64,000 nucleotides of DNA from Noviherbaspirillum sp. Root189 (GTDB taxonomy: Bacteria > Pseudomonadota > Gammaproteobacteria > Burkholderiales > Burkholderiaceae_D): NCBI RefSeq assembly GCF_001428545.1, contig NZ_LMHZ01000008.1:62001-126000 (forward strand). The letters are read 5' to 3'. Positions 9,987 to 19,021 of this stretch are shown piece by piece; the first letter of the stretch is position 1; each line of letters opens with the position of its first letter. Under the pieces are notes generated by a model, which saw only the letters and a program-made list of their open reading frames with translations, was not told where the DNA came from and made no database searches. The translations under genes were made by a program, and so were the position numbers.

Positions 9987-10562
9987 ATGATTCGTTCAAC
10001 TATCCCCGCAGCAATCAACCACCTGCTGTCCCGTGAGCAGTGGGCCCGTGACAAACTGGCAAAACATGCCGGCAAAGTCGCCGTTTTCGACGCCGGCGTG
10101 GCTTCGGTGCGCCTCAAGGTCGTCGCCGATGGCATGGTGCAGGCGGCCAGCGCTGAAGAGATATCCAGCGTCACCATCCGCGCCAAGCTGAGCGACTTGC
10201 CGCTCATCGTCCAGAACCGCGAACATGCTTTTTCCTACGTACAGATCGAGGGTGACGCCGATTTCGCCAATACCGTGTCGCAGGTCAGCCAGTCGCTGCG
10301 CTGGGAAGCGGAAGAAGACCTGAGCCGGCTGTTCGGTGATGCCGCTGCGGTCCGGCTGGTCGGCGGCGCTCGCACGGTCCTGCAGTCGGCCAGGGCCACC
10401 CATCAGAAACTGACTGAAAACATTGCAGAATACTTCCTTGAAGAGAATCCCTTGCTGGTGCGGCCGCAGAGCGTCGCCGAGTTTTCGAGTGAAGTCACGC
10501 GATTGCGTGATGACCTTGAGCGCCTGTCCAAACGCATTGACCGCCTGAAGGGAAGTCGCTAG
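9987..10562 (+). CDS. ubiJ: UbiJ: ubiquinone biosynthesis accessory factor (SCP2 domain)
   Basis: UbiJ is a lipid-binding SCP2-domain scaffold of the soluble Ubi complex that presents prenylated intermediates. The 191-residue product begins MIRSTIPAAINHLLSREQWARD, with an SCP2-like core to about residue 115 and a C-terminal coiled coil (VTRLRDDLERLSKRIDRLK), the usual UbiJ layout. A GTG at 9954 is in frame but lies inside the terminator stem, so ATG 9987 is preferred. The stop is directly followed by the ubiB ATG (10563), indicating translational coupling and matching the standard ubiJ-ubiB pair. Confidence 0.9.
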   Translation: MIRSTIPAAINHLLSREQWARDKLAKHAGKVAVFDAGVASVRLKVVADGMVQAASAEEISSVTIRAKLSDLPLIVQNREHAFSYVQIEGDADFANTVSQVSQSLRWEAEEDLSRLFGDAAAVRLVGGARTVLQSARATHQKLTENIAEYFLEENPLLVRPQSVAEFSSEVTRLRDDLERLSKRIDRLKGSR

Positions 10563-12140
10563 ATGTTTTTCAAGGTATTGCGGCTTTACAAGATCGCCCG
10601 TGTCGCCATCAAATACGGGCTGGACAATATTGCCATGTCCGGCCTCGCCAGCCCGCGCATCGCGGCGCTGATCGATACGCTATTCTTCTGGCGCGACATT
10701 TCCACGCCGCGCGGCGTCAGGTTGCGGCGCGCACTAGAAGAACTGGGACCGATTTTCGTCAAGTTCGGCCAGGTGCTGTCGACCCGGCGCGACCTCATGC
10801 CGCCGGATATCGCCGACGAACTGGCCAAGCTGCAGGACCGCGTGCCGCCGTTCGATTCCGACCTTGCCATCGCACAAATCAAGCGCTCTCTCGGCGCCCA
10901 TCCCGAGCAGCTGTTTGCCAGCTTCGAACGGGTACCGGTGGCCTCCGCATCGATCGCCCAGGTGCACTTCGCGACCCTGAAGGACGGCACGCAGGTCGCG
11001 GTAAAGGTGCTGCGCCCGGGCATGAAACGCTCGATCGACGAAGACATTGCGCTGATGCGGATTGCCGCCGGCTGGGTGGAAAAGCTGTGGGCCGATGGCC
11101 GCCGCCTGAAACCGAAGGAAGTGGTCGGGGAGTTCGACAAGTACCTGCACGACGAACTCGATTTGATGCGCGAAGCCGCCAATGCCAGCCAGCTCCGCCG
11201 AAATTTCACCGGCTCCGACCTGCTGATGGTGCCCGAGATGTTCTGGGACTATTGCTCGACCTCGGTGATCGTGATGGAACGCATGCACGGTATCCCGATC
11301 TCCCAAATTGACCGGCTGGTGGCGGAAGGCGTCGACATGAAGAAACTGTCGCGCGACGGCGTCGAAATCTTTTTCACGCAAGTGTTCCGCGACGGCTTCT
11401 TTCACGCCGACATGCATCCGGGGAATATCCTGGTGTCGGTCGATCCACAGACTTTCGGCCGTTATATTGCCCTGGATTTCGGTATCGTCGGCACGCTGAC
11501 CGATTTCGATAAGGATTACCTGTCGCAAAACTTCCTCGCGTTTTTCCGCCGCGATTACAAACGTGTGGCCGAAGCCCATATCGAATCCGGCTGGGCACCC
11601 AAGGAAACTCGCGTCGATGAACTGGAATCGGCGGTGCGCGCCTGCTGCGAGCCGATTTTCGACCGGCCGCTGCGCGACATCTCGTTCGGCCAGGTCCTGC
11701 TGCGCCTGTTCCAGACCTCACGCCGCTTTAATGTGGAAGTGCAGCCGCAGCTGGTGCTGCTGCAAAAGACCTTGCTCAATATCGAAGGGCTGGGTCGCCA
11801 GCTCGATCCCGACCTCGATCTCTGGAAGACCGCCAAACCCTACCTGGAACGGTGGATGCAGGAGCAGATTGGCTGGCGTGGCATGCTGGCCCGATTCAAG
11901 GAAGAGGCGCCGCACTACAACAAGATGATTCCGCAGCTGCCGCGCCTGGTGCATCAGGCGCTAACCGCGAAGATCGAAGAGCCGGGCATCAATGCGATCC
12001 TCCTGAAGCAGCTGATTGCCGAACAGCGGCGCACCAACATGCTGCTTGGTATAGCGGTGTACTTCGGTGGCGGGCTGGCGGGCGGCATCCTGATTGCGCA
12101 ACTGCTGTTGCGCTGGTATCAAATTCTGCACTGGTGGTAG
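10563..12140 (+). CDS. ubiB: UbiB: atypical protein-kinase-like ATPase for ubiquinone biosynthesis
   Basis: UbiB belongs to the ADCK/COQ8 kinase-like family, membrane ATPases required for ubiquinone assembly. In this 525-residue protein the KxGQ motif is KFGQ at 67-70; ASASIAQVH carries the alanine-rich nucleotide loop; HADMHPGN (H281-N288) and DFG (from D305) complete the active site. Two hydrophobic segments at the extreme C-terminus ([20 protein letters not shown]) anchor it in the inner membrane. All key residues are intact and the length is normal. It abuts ubiJ. Confidence 0.96.
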   Translation: MFFKVLRLYKIARVAIKYGLDNIAMSGLASPRIAALIDTLFFWRDISTPRGVRLRRALEELGPIFVKFGQVLSTRRDLMPPDIADELAKLQDRVPPFDSDLAIAQIKRSLGAHPEQLFASFERVPVASASIAQVHFATLKDGTQVAVKVLRPGMKRSIDEDIALMRIAAGWVEKLWADGRRLKPKEVVGEFDKYLHDELDLMREAANASQLRRNFTGSDLLMVPEMFWDYCSTSVIVMERMHGIPISQIDRLVAEGVDMKKLSRDGVEIFFTQVFRDGFFHADMHPGNILVSVDPQTFGRYIALDFGIVGTLTDFDKDYLSQNFLAFFRRDYKRVAEAHIESGWAPKETRVDELESAVRACCEPIFDRPLRDISFGQVLLRLFQTSRRFNVEVQPQLVLLQKTLLNIEGLGRQLDPDLDLWKTAKPYLERWMQEQIGWRGMLARFKEEAPHYNKMIPQLPRLVHQALTAKIEEPGINAILLKQLIAEQRRTNMLLGIAVYFGGGLAGGILIAQLLLRWYQILHWW

Positions 12141-12146
12141 GGCAAA

Positions 12147-12752
12147 GTGGCGCAACAATTCGACAGCCGTGACCCGCTTGCGCCGGAATTCTGGTCCGAG
12201 CGGTTTGAAAAACACTTCACACCCTGGGACCGGGCAGGCGTCCCGAAGGCGCTACAGGATTTCGTCGCGACTGCGTCGCATCCACTGCGCACCCTCATTC
12301 CCGGCTGCGGTAGCGGATATGAAGTTGCCTGCATGGCGGAGGCGGGCTGGGACGTCACCGCAATCGACTTCTCCCCGGCTGCCGTCGAGGCGGCCCGCCG
12401 GTTGCAACCCCGGCATGCGGCACGTATCGTGCAGGCCGATTTCTTCAGCTTTACGCCCGCGCAGCCGCCCGACCTCATTTACGAACGCGCCTTTCTGTGT
12501 GCGCTCCCGCGTGACAAATGGCCGGCTATCGTGCAACGCTGGGCCGATTTGCTGCAACCGGGCGCGCTTCTTGCGGGATTTTTCTTTTTTGATGAAGCCC
12601 TGAAGGGGCCTCCTTTTGGTGCATCTGCCGGAACCCTGGAGGCATTGCTGACACCCTGTTTTGATCGAATCGACGATCAAGCCGTCACCGATTCGGTCGA
12701 AGTTTTCGCCGGCAAGGAACGCTGGCAGGTGTGGCGTCGGCAATCCGTCTGA
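12147..12752 (+). CDS. TPMT-family class I SAM-dependent methyltransferase
   Basis: A 201-residue methyltransferase with a GTG start six bases after ubiB. FWSERFEKHFTPWDRAG is the TPMT-family N-terminal signature, followed by SAM motif I IPGCGSGYE (51-59), a motif II-like VTAIDFSPAAVEAA, and YERAFLCALP, the usual post-motif segment. Family members methylate thiols, selenium or tellurium compounds; the substrate here is unknown. The tight spacing to ubiB suggests co-transcription, but no ubiquinone role is implied by the family. A TPMT-like assignment is firm; tpm itself is not. Confidence 0.85.
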   Translation: MAQQFDSRDPLAPEFWSERFEKHFTPWDRAGVPKALQDFVATASHPLRTLIPGCGSGYEVACMAEAGWDVTAIDFSPAAVEAARRLQPRHAARIVQADFFSFTPAQPPDLIYERAFLCALPRDKWPAIVQRWADLLQPGALLAGFFFFDEALKGPPFGASAGTLEALLTPCFDRIDDQAVTDSVEVFAGKERWQVWRRQSV

Positions 12753-12833
12753 CGCCGTACACATCGACGCAAAATTGTCATTCCAGGAAGTTTCTGCGGC
12801 TATAATCGCGAAAAATTTCTTCAAGGAACTCGC

Positions 12834-14264
12834 ATGAGCACACTGGTTGGATTCGTCATCCTCTACCTGCTTGTTTCAATTGCAATCGGCCTTTATGCCG
12901 CCACGCGGGTCAAAAATGCCGGCGACTACGCGGTGGCGGGACGCTCGTTGCCACTGTATGTGGTGGTGGCGACCGTTTTTGCGACATGGTTTGGTTCTGA
13001 GACCGTGCTCGGTATCCCCGCCAAATTCGTGGAGGAGGGATTGGGAGGGGTCATTGAAGATCCGTTCGGTTCCTCCATGTGCCTGATTCTGGTCGGCTTG
13101 TTCTTTGCGCGAAAGTTGTACAGGATGAACCTCCTGACGATCGGCGATTACTACCGTCAGCGCTACAACCGCACGGTAGAAGTCATCGTATCGGTCTGTA
13201 TTGTCATCTCCTACCTGGGTTGGGTATCGGCGCAGATCACGGCCCTCGGCCTAGTGTTCAATGTGCTGTCCCAAGGTGCGATTATGGTATCGACAGGCAT
13301 GCTGATCGGTGCTGCCATCGTGCTGCTTTACACCCTGTTCGGCGGCATGTGGTCGGTCGCGATGACCGATTTTTTCCAGATGATCATTATTGTCGTCGGG
13401 CTTGTATACATCGCCTTTGTCGTGTCCGATCTCGCAGGTGGCGCCGGCAAGGTGATTGATCATGCGGCGGCGGCCGGCAAGTTCCAGTTTGCTCCGGCAC
13501 TGACGTCAAAGGATGTGCTGGCTTTTGTCGGTGCCTGGGTGACGATGATGTTCGGCTCCATTCCCCAGCAGGACGTTTTCCAGCGTGTCATGTCTGCCAA
13601 AAGCGAGAAGGTTGGTGCGGTCGGATCGGTGACGGGCGGATCACTCTACTTTGTGTTCGCGTTCATTCCGATGTTCCTCGCCTATTCAGCGTCGCTGATA
13701 GACCCGCAGATGGTGCAAACTCTGCTGGATAAGGATGCGCAAATGATACTGCCCACGCTGATCCTCAACAATACGCCGCTGTTAGCGCAGGTGATGTTCT
13801 TTGGCGCCTTGCTGTCGGCCATCATGTCAACAGCCAGCGGCACGCTGCTGGCCCCGAGCATTACCCTGACTGAGAACGTCCTCCGCGAATTTTTCCCCAT
13901 GAACGACAGGCAAATGCTGCTGGCCACGCGGATCGTGGTCGTGTGCTTTGCTGTTGCGGTAACCGCCTTCGCCCTGATTTCACAGGGTACGTCGATCTAT
14001 GACATGGTCGGTAACGCTTACAAGGTCACCCTGGTGTCGGCATTCGTCCCCTTGCTGATGGGGCTGTACTGGAAGAAGGCAAACACCCAGGGCGCGCTGT
14101 TTTCAGTGATCGGCGGGCTGGCTTCCTGGCTGTTGATGGAAAACTTCGGCGGCGAATCCATCTGGCCTCCGCAACTGGTCGGCCTCCTGGTGAGCTTCGG
14201 CGGAATGGTGATCGGTTCGCTGGCACCGCAGCGCATCGGCCGGCAAGCCGCCGCTTCGCACTGA
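12834..14264 (+). CDS. Sodium:solute symporter family transporter
   Basis: A 476-residue polytopic membrane protein of the SSS family (about 12-13 helices). It starts MSTLVGFVILYLLVSIAIG and has the loop VKNAGDYAVAGRSLPL, typical of this family, plus TWFGSETVLGIPAKF and MFGSIPQQDVFQRVMSA. It takes up a small solute with Na+; the substrate cannot be told from sequence. It stands alone between the methyltransferase and a strong terminator. Confidence 0.9.
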   Translation: MSTLVGFVILYLLVSIAIGLYAATRVKNAGDYAVAGRSLPLYVVVATVFATWFGSETVLGIPAKFVEEGLGGVIEDPFGSSMCLILVGLFFARKLYRMNLLTIGDYYRQRYNRTVEVIVSVCIVISYLGWVSAQITALGLVFNVLSQGAIMVSTGMLIGAAIVLLYTLFGGMWSVAMTDFFQMIIIVVGLVYIAFVVSDLAGGAGKVIDHAAAAGKFQFAPALTSKDVLAFVGAWVTMMFGSIPQQDVFQRVMSAKSEKVGAVGSVTGGSLYFVFAFIPMFLAYSASLIDPQMVQTLLDKDAQMILPTLILNNTPLLAQVMFFGALLSAIMSTASGTLLAPSITLTENVLREFFPMNDRQMLLATRIVVVCFAVAVTAFALISQGTSIYDMVGNAYKVTLVSAFVPLLMGLYWKKANTQGALFSVIGGLASWLLMENFGGESIWPPQLVGLLVSFGGMVIGSLAPQRIGRQAAASH

Positions 14265-14287
14265 GATTCCAGCAAATACTTTCCCTC

Positions 14288-14320
14288 AAAAGCCGCAGCC
14301 GTTCTGCGGCTTTTGTTTTT
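14288..14320 (+). terminator. Intrinsic terminator after the SSS transporter
   Basis: AAAAGCCGCAG (14288-14298) pairs with CTGCGGCTTTT (14304-14314) over a 5-nt loop and continues into GTTTTT. It is a perfect 11-bp stem with a T tract, 24 bp after the transporter stop. Confidence 0.92.
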
Positions 14321-14429
14321 CCGTCCATAGCCATTTTGTCACCATCATTGCGCTCATCAATCAGTCCGCAAAACCCTGGGGAAAACCTTTATAATTCAGG
14401 GTTTTGGATGATTTTTGCGGGGGTATCCT

Positions 14430-14759
14430 ATGCCAATTTATGCTTATCGCTGCGAATCTTGCGGTTTCACCAAGGATGTATTGCAAAAGGTGTCCGATGC
14501 GCCGCTGACGGATTGCCCGTCGTGCAGCAAAAGCAGTTTCAAAAAACAGTTGACGGCTGCCGGCTTTCAGCTCAAAGGTACGGGTTGGTATGTGACCGAT
14601 TTCCGTAACGGTAGCGGCGGCACGTCCGCACCGGCGGGCAATACGGCGGCGTCTGCCGACAAACCGGCCGCGGCTGCGAGTTCGGATTCGGGTGCATCTT
14701 CGTCGTCCTCGTCTTCCACCAGCGGCACGGCGCCTGCGTCCACCACCACGGCCTCTTAA
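14430..14759 (+). CDS. FmdB-type zinc-ribbon regulatory protein
   Basis: A 109-residue protein starting MPIYAYRCESCGF, the typical FmdB/CxxC_CxxC_SSSS zinc ribbon: C8-x2-C11 and C27-x2-C30 (CPSC), then GTGWYVTDFR. The rest is a low-complexity Ala/Ser/Thr/Asp tail of about 50 residues. ATG 14430 is preferred over an upstream in-frame ATG at 14415 because the family always begins MPxYxYxC and GCGGGGG lies just before. It precedes a DUF502 gene and aspS, an arrangement common in betaproteobacteria. Function is unknown beyond zinc binding. Confidence 0.85.
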   Translation: MPIYAYRCESCGFTKDVLQKVSDAPLTDCPSCSKSSFKKQLTAAGFQLKGTGWYVTDFRNGSGGTSAPAGNTAASADKPAAAASSDSGASSSSSSSTSGTAPASTTTAS

Positions 14760-14812
14760 CCGAAGCGGGTGTTCACGGCACTTCCTGCCTGCGCCCCACG
14801 CTGAAGGAAACC

Positions 14813-15448
14813 ATGCGTAAATATTTTGTCACCGGCCTGTTGATCCTCGTTCCGCTTGCCATCACCTTGTGGGTGCTGAACCTGATCATCACCACCCTCG
14901 ATCAGTCGCTCCTGCTGTTGCCGGAACGCTGGCGGCCGCTAGTGCTGTTCGGCTACAACCTGCCGGGCGCGGGTGCGGTGCTGACGGTGCTGATCATTTT
15001 CGTCACCGGTCTGCTGACGCGTAACTTCATCGGCAAGAAGCTGGTCTATGTCTGGGAATTGCTGCTTACCCGCATTCCCATTGTCAGCTCCATCTATTCC
15101 AGCGTGAAGCAAGTGTCCGACACCTTGTTTTCTTCATCGGGCAATGCCTTCCGCAAGGCAATGCTGGTGCAGTATCCGCGCCAGGGTTCGTGGACCATTG
15201 CCTTCCTGACGGGGGTGCCGGGTGGCGATGTCAGGAACCACCTGGTCGGCGATTACATCAGCGTGTATGTGCCGACGACGCCAAACCCGACTTCCGGATT
15301 TTTCCTCATGATGCCGCGATCCGAAGCGATTGAACTCGACATGACCGTCGATGAGGCATTGAAATACATCGTATCGATGGGCGTCGTGGCGCCCGAATAT
15401 GTGGCATCCGCGGCCAGGAACCTGAAGGCCGTCGAATCCGAAGTCTGA
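14813..15448 (+). CDS. DUF502 domain membrane protein
   Basis: A 211-residue inner-membrane protein beginning MRKYFVTGLLILVPLAITLWV, with two N-terminal transmembrane helices (about 5-27 and 50-72) followed by a soluble domain with IPIVSSIYSSVKQVSDTLF, PRQGSWTIAFLTG and VYVPTTPNPTSGFFLMMPR, the hallmarks of DUF502. Function is unestablished. It lies 53 bp after the FmdB-like gene and just before aspS, suggesting one transcription unit. Confidence 0.88.
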   Translation: MRKYFVTGLLILVPLAITLWVLNLIITTLDQSLLLLPERWRPLVLFGYNLPGAGAVLTVLIIFVTGLLTRNFIGKKLVYVWELLLTRIPIVSSIYSSVKQVSDTLFSSSGNAFRKAMLVQYPRQGSWTIAFLTGVPGGDVRNHLVGDYISVYVPTTPNPTSGFFLMMPRSEAIELDMTVDEALKYIVSMGVVAPEYVASAARNLKAVESEV

Positions 15449-15477
15449 AACATCTGAAACCGATCTGTTTTTCCCGG

Positions 15478-15512
15478 GATCCCGACCTTGCGCCTGCGCA
15501 GGCACCGGGATC
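15478..15512. repeat. Nested inverted repeat upstream of aspS
   Basis: Outer arms GATCCCG (15478-15484) and CGGGATC (15506-15512) enclose a 12-bp palindrome GCCTGCGCAGGC (15492-15503). It lies between the DUF502 stop and aspS, without a T-run, and may be a dispersed intergenic repeat or a leader structure for aspS. Confidence 0.5.
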
Positions 15513-15543
15513 ATTCCAAAGAATCTGAAACTGGAACTTGAAT

Positions 15544-17349
15544 ATGTCTATGCGAACCCATTATTGCGGCCTCACCACCGAGGAGCTTCTCGGTCAAACC
15601 GTCAGCCTGTGCGGCTGGGTGCATCGTCGCCGCGACCACGGTGGCGTGATCTTCATCGACTTGCGCGACCGTGAAGGCCTGGTGCAGGTGGTCTGCGATC
15701 CGGATCGTGCCGATGTATTCAAGACCGCCGAAGCAGTCCGGAATGAATTCTGTGTCCGTATTACCGGTGTAGTGCGCAATCGTCCGGAAGGCACCACCAA
15801 TGCCAACCTGAAGTCCGGCAAGATCGAAGTGCTGGCCCATCAGCTTGAGGTGCTGAACCCGTCGGTGACGCCACCGTTCCAGCTGGACGACGACAACCTG
15901 TCCGAAACGACCCGCCTGACGCACCGCGTGCTCGACCTGCGCCGTCCGCAGATGCAGAACAACCTGCGCCTGCGCTACAAGGTGACGATGGAAGTGCGCA
16001 AGTTCCTCGATGCCAACGGCTTCATCGACATCGAAACGCCGATGCTGACCAAGTCGACGCCGGAAGGCGCGCGTGACTACCTGGTGCCGTCGCGTGTCAA
16101 CGCCGGTAACTTCTTCGCGCTGCCGCAGTCGCCGCAGTTGTTCAAGCAGTTGCTGATGGTGGCCAACTTCGATCGCTATTACCAGATCACCAAGTGCTTC
16201 CGCGACGAAGACCTGCGCGCAGATCGTCAGCCCGAGTTCACGCAGATCGACTGCGAAACCTCGTTCATGAACGAGCAGGAAATCCGTGACATGTTCGAAG
16301 GCATGATCCGCGGCGTGTTCAAGAATGCGCTCGACATCGACCTGCCGAACCCGTTCCCGGTGATGGAATATGCGGAAGCCATGGGCTTGTACGGTTCCGA
16401 CAAGCCGGACATGCGCGTCAAGCTGCAGTTCACCGACCTGACCGCGGTCATGAAGGATGTGGACTTCAAGGTCTTCTCCGGTGCCGCCAACATGGAAGGC
16501 GGTCGCGTGGTCGGCCTGCGCGTTCCGGGCGGCGGCGCAATGCCGCGTTCCGAGATCGACGCTTACACCCAGTTCGTCGCAATCTATGGCGCCAAGGGCC
16601 TGGCTTACATCAAGGTCAACGAGAAGGCCAAAGGCCGTGACGGCTTGCAGTCACCGATCGTCAAGAATCTGCACGATACCGCGCTGGCCCAGATCATCGA
16701 ACAGACCGGTGCCCAGGACGGCGACCTGATCTTCTTCGGCGCCGACAAGGCGAAGGTCGTCAACGACGCGATCGGCGCATTGCGCGTGAAGATCGGCCAC
16801 AGCGACTTCGGCAAGAAGAACGGTCTCTTTGAAGATTCATGGAAGCCGTTGTGGGTCATCGACTTCCCGATGTTCGAATTCGATGAAGAAGGTCAGCGTT
16901 ATGTTGCAGCCCATCATCCGTTCACATCGCCCAAGGATGGTCACGAAGACTTCCTCGAAACCGATCCGGGCAAGGCGCTGGCCAAAGCCTATGACATGGT
17001 GCTCAATGGCTGGGAACTGGGTGGTGGTTCGGTGCGTATCCATCGTGCCGAGGTACAGAGCAAGGTATTCCGCGCACTCAAGATCGATGCCGAAGAAGCG
17101 CAGCTCAAGTTCGGCTTCCTGCTGGATGCACTGCAGTATGGCGCACCTCCGCACGGCGGCCTCGCTTTCGGTCTCGACCGTATCGTCACCATGATGACCG
17201 GCGCCGAGTCGATCCGCGACGTGATCGCCTTCCCGAAGACCCAGCGCGCGCAGTGTCTGCTGACACAGGCACCGTCGGAAGTCGACGAGAAGCAGTTGCG
17301 TGAACTGCACATCCGTTTGCGCAACGTCGAGCCGGCCGCTAAAGCATAA
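15544..17349 (+). CDS. aspS: Aspartate--tRNA ligase, probably non-discriminating (Asp/Asn)
   Basis: AspRS charges tRNA-Asp; the 601-residue bacterial-type enzyme has an OB-fold anticodon domain, a GAD insert and class II motifs ([18 protein letters not shown] is motif 2, [13 protein letters not shown] is motif 3). In the anticodon domain H32 (RRRDHGG) and G83 (RPEGTTN) match the pair seen in non-discriminating AspRSs such as that of Pseudomonas aeruginosa, where discriminating enzymes carry Leu and Lys. It should thus also make Asp-tRNA-Asn for amidation by GatCAB. ATG 15544 is chosen over the in-frame TTG 15538. nudB follows, as also near aspS in enterobacteria. Confidence 0.95.
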   Translation: MSMRTHYCGLTTEELLGQTVSLCGWVHRRRDHGGVIFIDLRDREGLVQVVCDPDRADVFKTAEAVRNEFCVRITGVVRNRPEGTTNANLKSGKIEVLAHQLEVLNPSVTPPFQLDDDNLSETTRLTHRVLDLRRPQMQNNLRLRYKVTMEVRKFLDANGFIDIETPMLTKSTPEGARDYLVPSRVNAGNFFALPQSPQLFKQLLMVANFDRYYQITKCFRDEDLRADRQPEFTQIDCETSFMNEQEIRDMFEGMIRGVFKNALDIDLPNPFPVMEYAEAMGLYGSDKPDMRVKLQFTDLTAVMKDVDFKVFSGAANMEGGRVVGLRVPGGGAMPRSEIDAYTQFVAIYGAKGLAYIKVNEKAKGRDGLQSPIVKNLHDTALAQIIEQTGAQDGDLIFFGADKAKVVNDAIGALRVKIGHSDFGKKNGLFEDSWKPLWVIDFPMFEFDEEGQRYVAAHHPFTSPKDGHEDFLETDPGKALAKAYDMVLNGWELGGGSVRIHRAEVQSKVFRALKIDAEEAQLKFGFLLDALQYGAPPHGGLAFGLDRIVTMMTGAESIRDVIAFPKTQRAQCLLTQAPSEVDEKQLRELHIRLRNVEPAAKA

Positions 17350-17386
17350 AACCGCATAAAGCGGCATATTGGTGCAGCAAACCAGG

Positions 17387-17413
17387 AAAGGCGCAGGAAA
17401 CTGCGCCTTTTTT
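17387..17413 (+). terminator. Intrinsic terminator after aspS
   Basis: AAAGGCGCAG (17387-17396) pairs with CTGCGCCTTT (17401-17410) over a GAAA tetraloop and ends in a TTTTTT run, 38 bp past the aspS stop. Confidence 0.92.
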
Positions 17414-17511
17414 CGTATGACGCAGGCCGATGGTACTTGACCTCTATGGGGTATGATTTTGCAATCGCGGGGAGATCCCGCAGCCAAAGGTGACTTCAAC
17501 AAACGATCCGA

Positions 17512-18009
17512 ATGCAAAAGCCCTATAAAATTCCCGAATCCGTCCTGGTCGTCATTCATACCGCCGAACGCGACGTTCTGCTGATCGAGCGCGCCGACAA
17601 GCCGGGGTACTGGCAATCCGTTACCGGCTCCAAAGATACGGAAGACGAGCCTTTACGCGAGACCGCGATCCGTGAAGTTTTTGAAGAAACCGGCATTCGC
17701 ATCCTTGCGGAAACATCATCGCAGACCTCCGATCCCACTTGCGTATCCGAAAGCCGGCTGATCGACTGGAAACTCTCCAACGTCTATGAAATCTATCCGG
17801 TATGGCGTCACCGTTATGCACCAGGAGTGACGCGCAACACCGAGCATGTATTCAGCCTGAAAGTGCCAAGGGACATCGCAATCGCCCTGGCACCACGCGA
17901 ACATGTGAACCATATGTGGCTGCCATACCGGGAGGCGGCGGACAAATGTTTTTCGCCGTCCAATGCGGAGGCTATCCTGCAGTTGCCTGCATACAGCATG
18001 GTCGGCTGA
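17512..18009 (+). CDS. nudB: Dihydroneopterin triphosphate diphosphatase NudB
   Basis: NudB is a Nudix enzyme removing pyrophosphate from dihydroneopterin triphosphate in folate synthesis. The 165-residue product begins MQKPYKIPESVLVVIHT and has the Nudix box between 39 and 62: the core REVFEETGI fits exactly, while the leading glycine is one residue further from the first glutamate than in the canonical motif. GYWQSVTGSK and the late NHMWLPYREAADKCF are also NudB-like. Its location behind aspS agrees with the enterobacterial aspS-nudB neighbourhood. A terminator separates it from aspS, so it has its own promoter. Confidence 0.9.
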   Translation: MQKPYKIPESVLVVIHTAERDVLLIERADKPGYWQSVTGSKDTEDEPLRETAIREVFEETGIRILAETSSQTSDPTCVSESRLIDWKLSNVYEIYPVWRHRYAPGVTRNTEHVFSLKVPRDIAIALAPREHVNHMWLPYREAADKCFSPSNAEAILQLPAYSMVG

Positions 18010-18090
18010 CGCGAACCGATCGCGATCCAGCCGGTACTTGATCGCAATGCACGGTCGTTCACGGCATTGCCTGAGGAAGAAAATAAACTG

Positions 18091-18885
18091 ATGAAACTTC
18101 GGATCGCGACCTACAACATACACAAGGGCGTCAGCTCGCTGCGCAGCATGCCGCGGGTACACGCATTGAAACAGGCCCTGTCTTCCATGGAGGCGGACAT
18201 CCTGTTCCTGCAGGAAGTGCAGGGCCGCCATGACAAGTACGCAATGAAGCATGCAAACCTGTGGCCGGAGCAGGAGCAGCATAAATTCCTTGCGGGCGAT
18301 TCGCACGAAGCGGTGTACGGCATGAATGCGGTCTACGACCATGGACATCATGGAAATGCCTTGCTGAGCCGTTTTCCGGTGGTATCGTCGACCAATAAGG
18401 ACGTGTCCGACCATGCCTATGAGGCACGCGGTATCCTGCATTGCATTGTCGAGACGCCGAAAGGACAGGTGCATTGTTATGTGATCCATCTCGGCTTGTT
18501 TGCCGGCAGTCGCAAGCGCCAGACCGAGCAGTTGATCGAAGCGGTGACAACCTCTTCGCCGCCCGGTGCGCCGGTCATCATCGCCGGTGACTTCAACGAC
18601 TGGACCAATCAGCTCAGCGAGTCGCTGCGCGAGCGACTTGGCGTGACGGAAGTGTTTGACGACGACCTGCCTAGCCGTGGTTTCGGTTCTTATTTGCGCA
18701 CGCTGGGCGGGCGCGGACCTAAAATGAAGCCGGCGCGGACTTTTCCCGCGGCATTGCCCTGGCTACGCCTTGACCGCATCTATGTGCGCGGCCTGCATAT
18801 AGAAACTGCGGAAGTGCTCCATGGCGGCATGTGGGCCAAGTTGTCCGACCATGCGCCGATCATCGCGTCGCTTGAACTGAAATAA
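18091..18885 (+). CDS. Endonuclease/exonuclease/phosphatase family protein (YbhP-like)
   Basis: A 264-residue EEP-fold hydrolase. Metal and catalytic motifs are present: TYNIHKG near the N-terminus, LQEVQGRH, IIAGDFNDW, LDRIYVRG and the terminal LSDHAPI. The start at ATG 18091 follows GAGGAAG at 18073-18079; the frame runs a little further upstream but without a ribosome site of its own. In Escherichia coli the homologue ybhP precedes clsB (ybhO), and the same pairing appears here, so a role in phospholipid or phosphoester metabolism is plausible. The substrate is unknown. Confidence 0.87.
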   Translation: MKLRIATYNIHKGVSSLRSMPRVHALKQALSSMEADILFLQEVQGRHDKYAMKHANLWPEQEQHKFLAGDSHEAVYGMNAVYDHGHHGNALLSRFPVVSSTNKDVSDHAYEARGILHCIVETPKGQVHCYVIHLGLFAGSRKRQTEQLIEAVTTSSPPGAPVIIAGDFNDWTNQLSESLRERLGVTEVFDDDLPSRGFGSYLRTLGGRGPKMKPARTFPAALPWLRLDRIYVRGLHIETAEVLHGGMWAKLSDHAPIIASLELK

Positions 18886-18905
18886 GTCTATCAACGCTGG
18901 AAAGG

Positions 18906-18983
18906 CTGGAGCAGATCTCATACCCGTACACGTCAAATAGACTTGGGGCGATAGATAGTACAGGCGTATGGAATCTGCTCTAG
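18906..18983. repeat. 18-bp imperfect inverted repeat in the clsB leader
   Basis: The arm at 18906-18923 (CTGGAGCAGATCTCATAC) matches the reverse complement of 18966-18983 at 15 of 18 positions, with 42 bp between. The right arm covers an in-frame ATG at 18968, the longer alternative start of clsB. It may form an mRNA hairpin controlling clsB translation or be a remnant of a small mobile repeat; no target duplication is visible. Confidence 0.5.
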
Positions 18984-19021
18984 AATCGCAGCGGTCAACC
19001 CAGCGAAGGCTTTTCTCGCTT

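Noticed and set aside
17368-17384. 17-bp sequence ATTGGTGCAGCAAACCA, repeated exactly at 27523-27539
   Set aside because: In 64 kb an exact match of this length is expected by chance with an appreciable probability, and the two contexts (aspS 3' region and ferritin-like leader) are unrelated.
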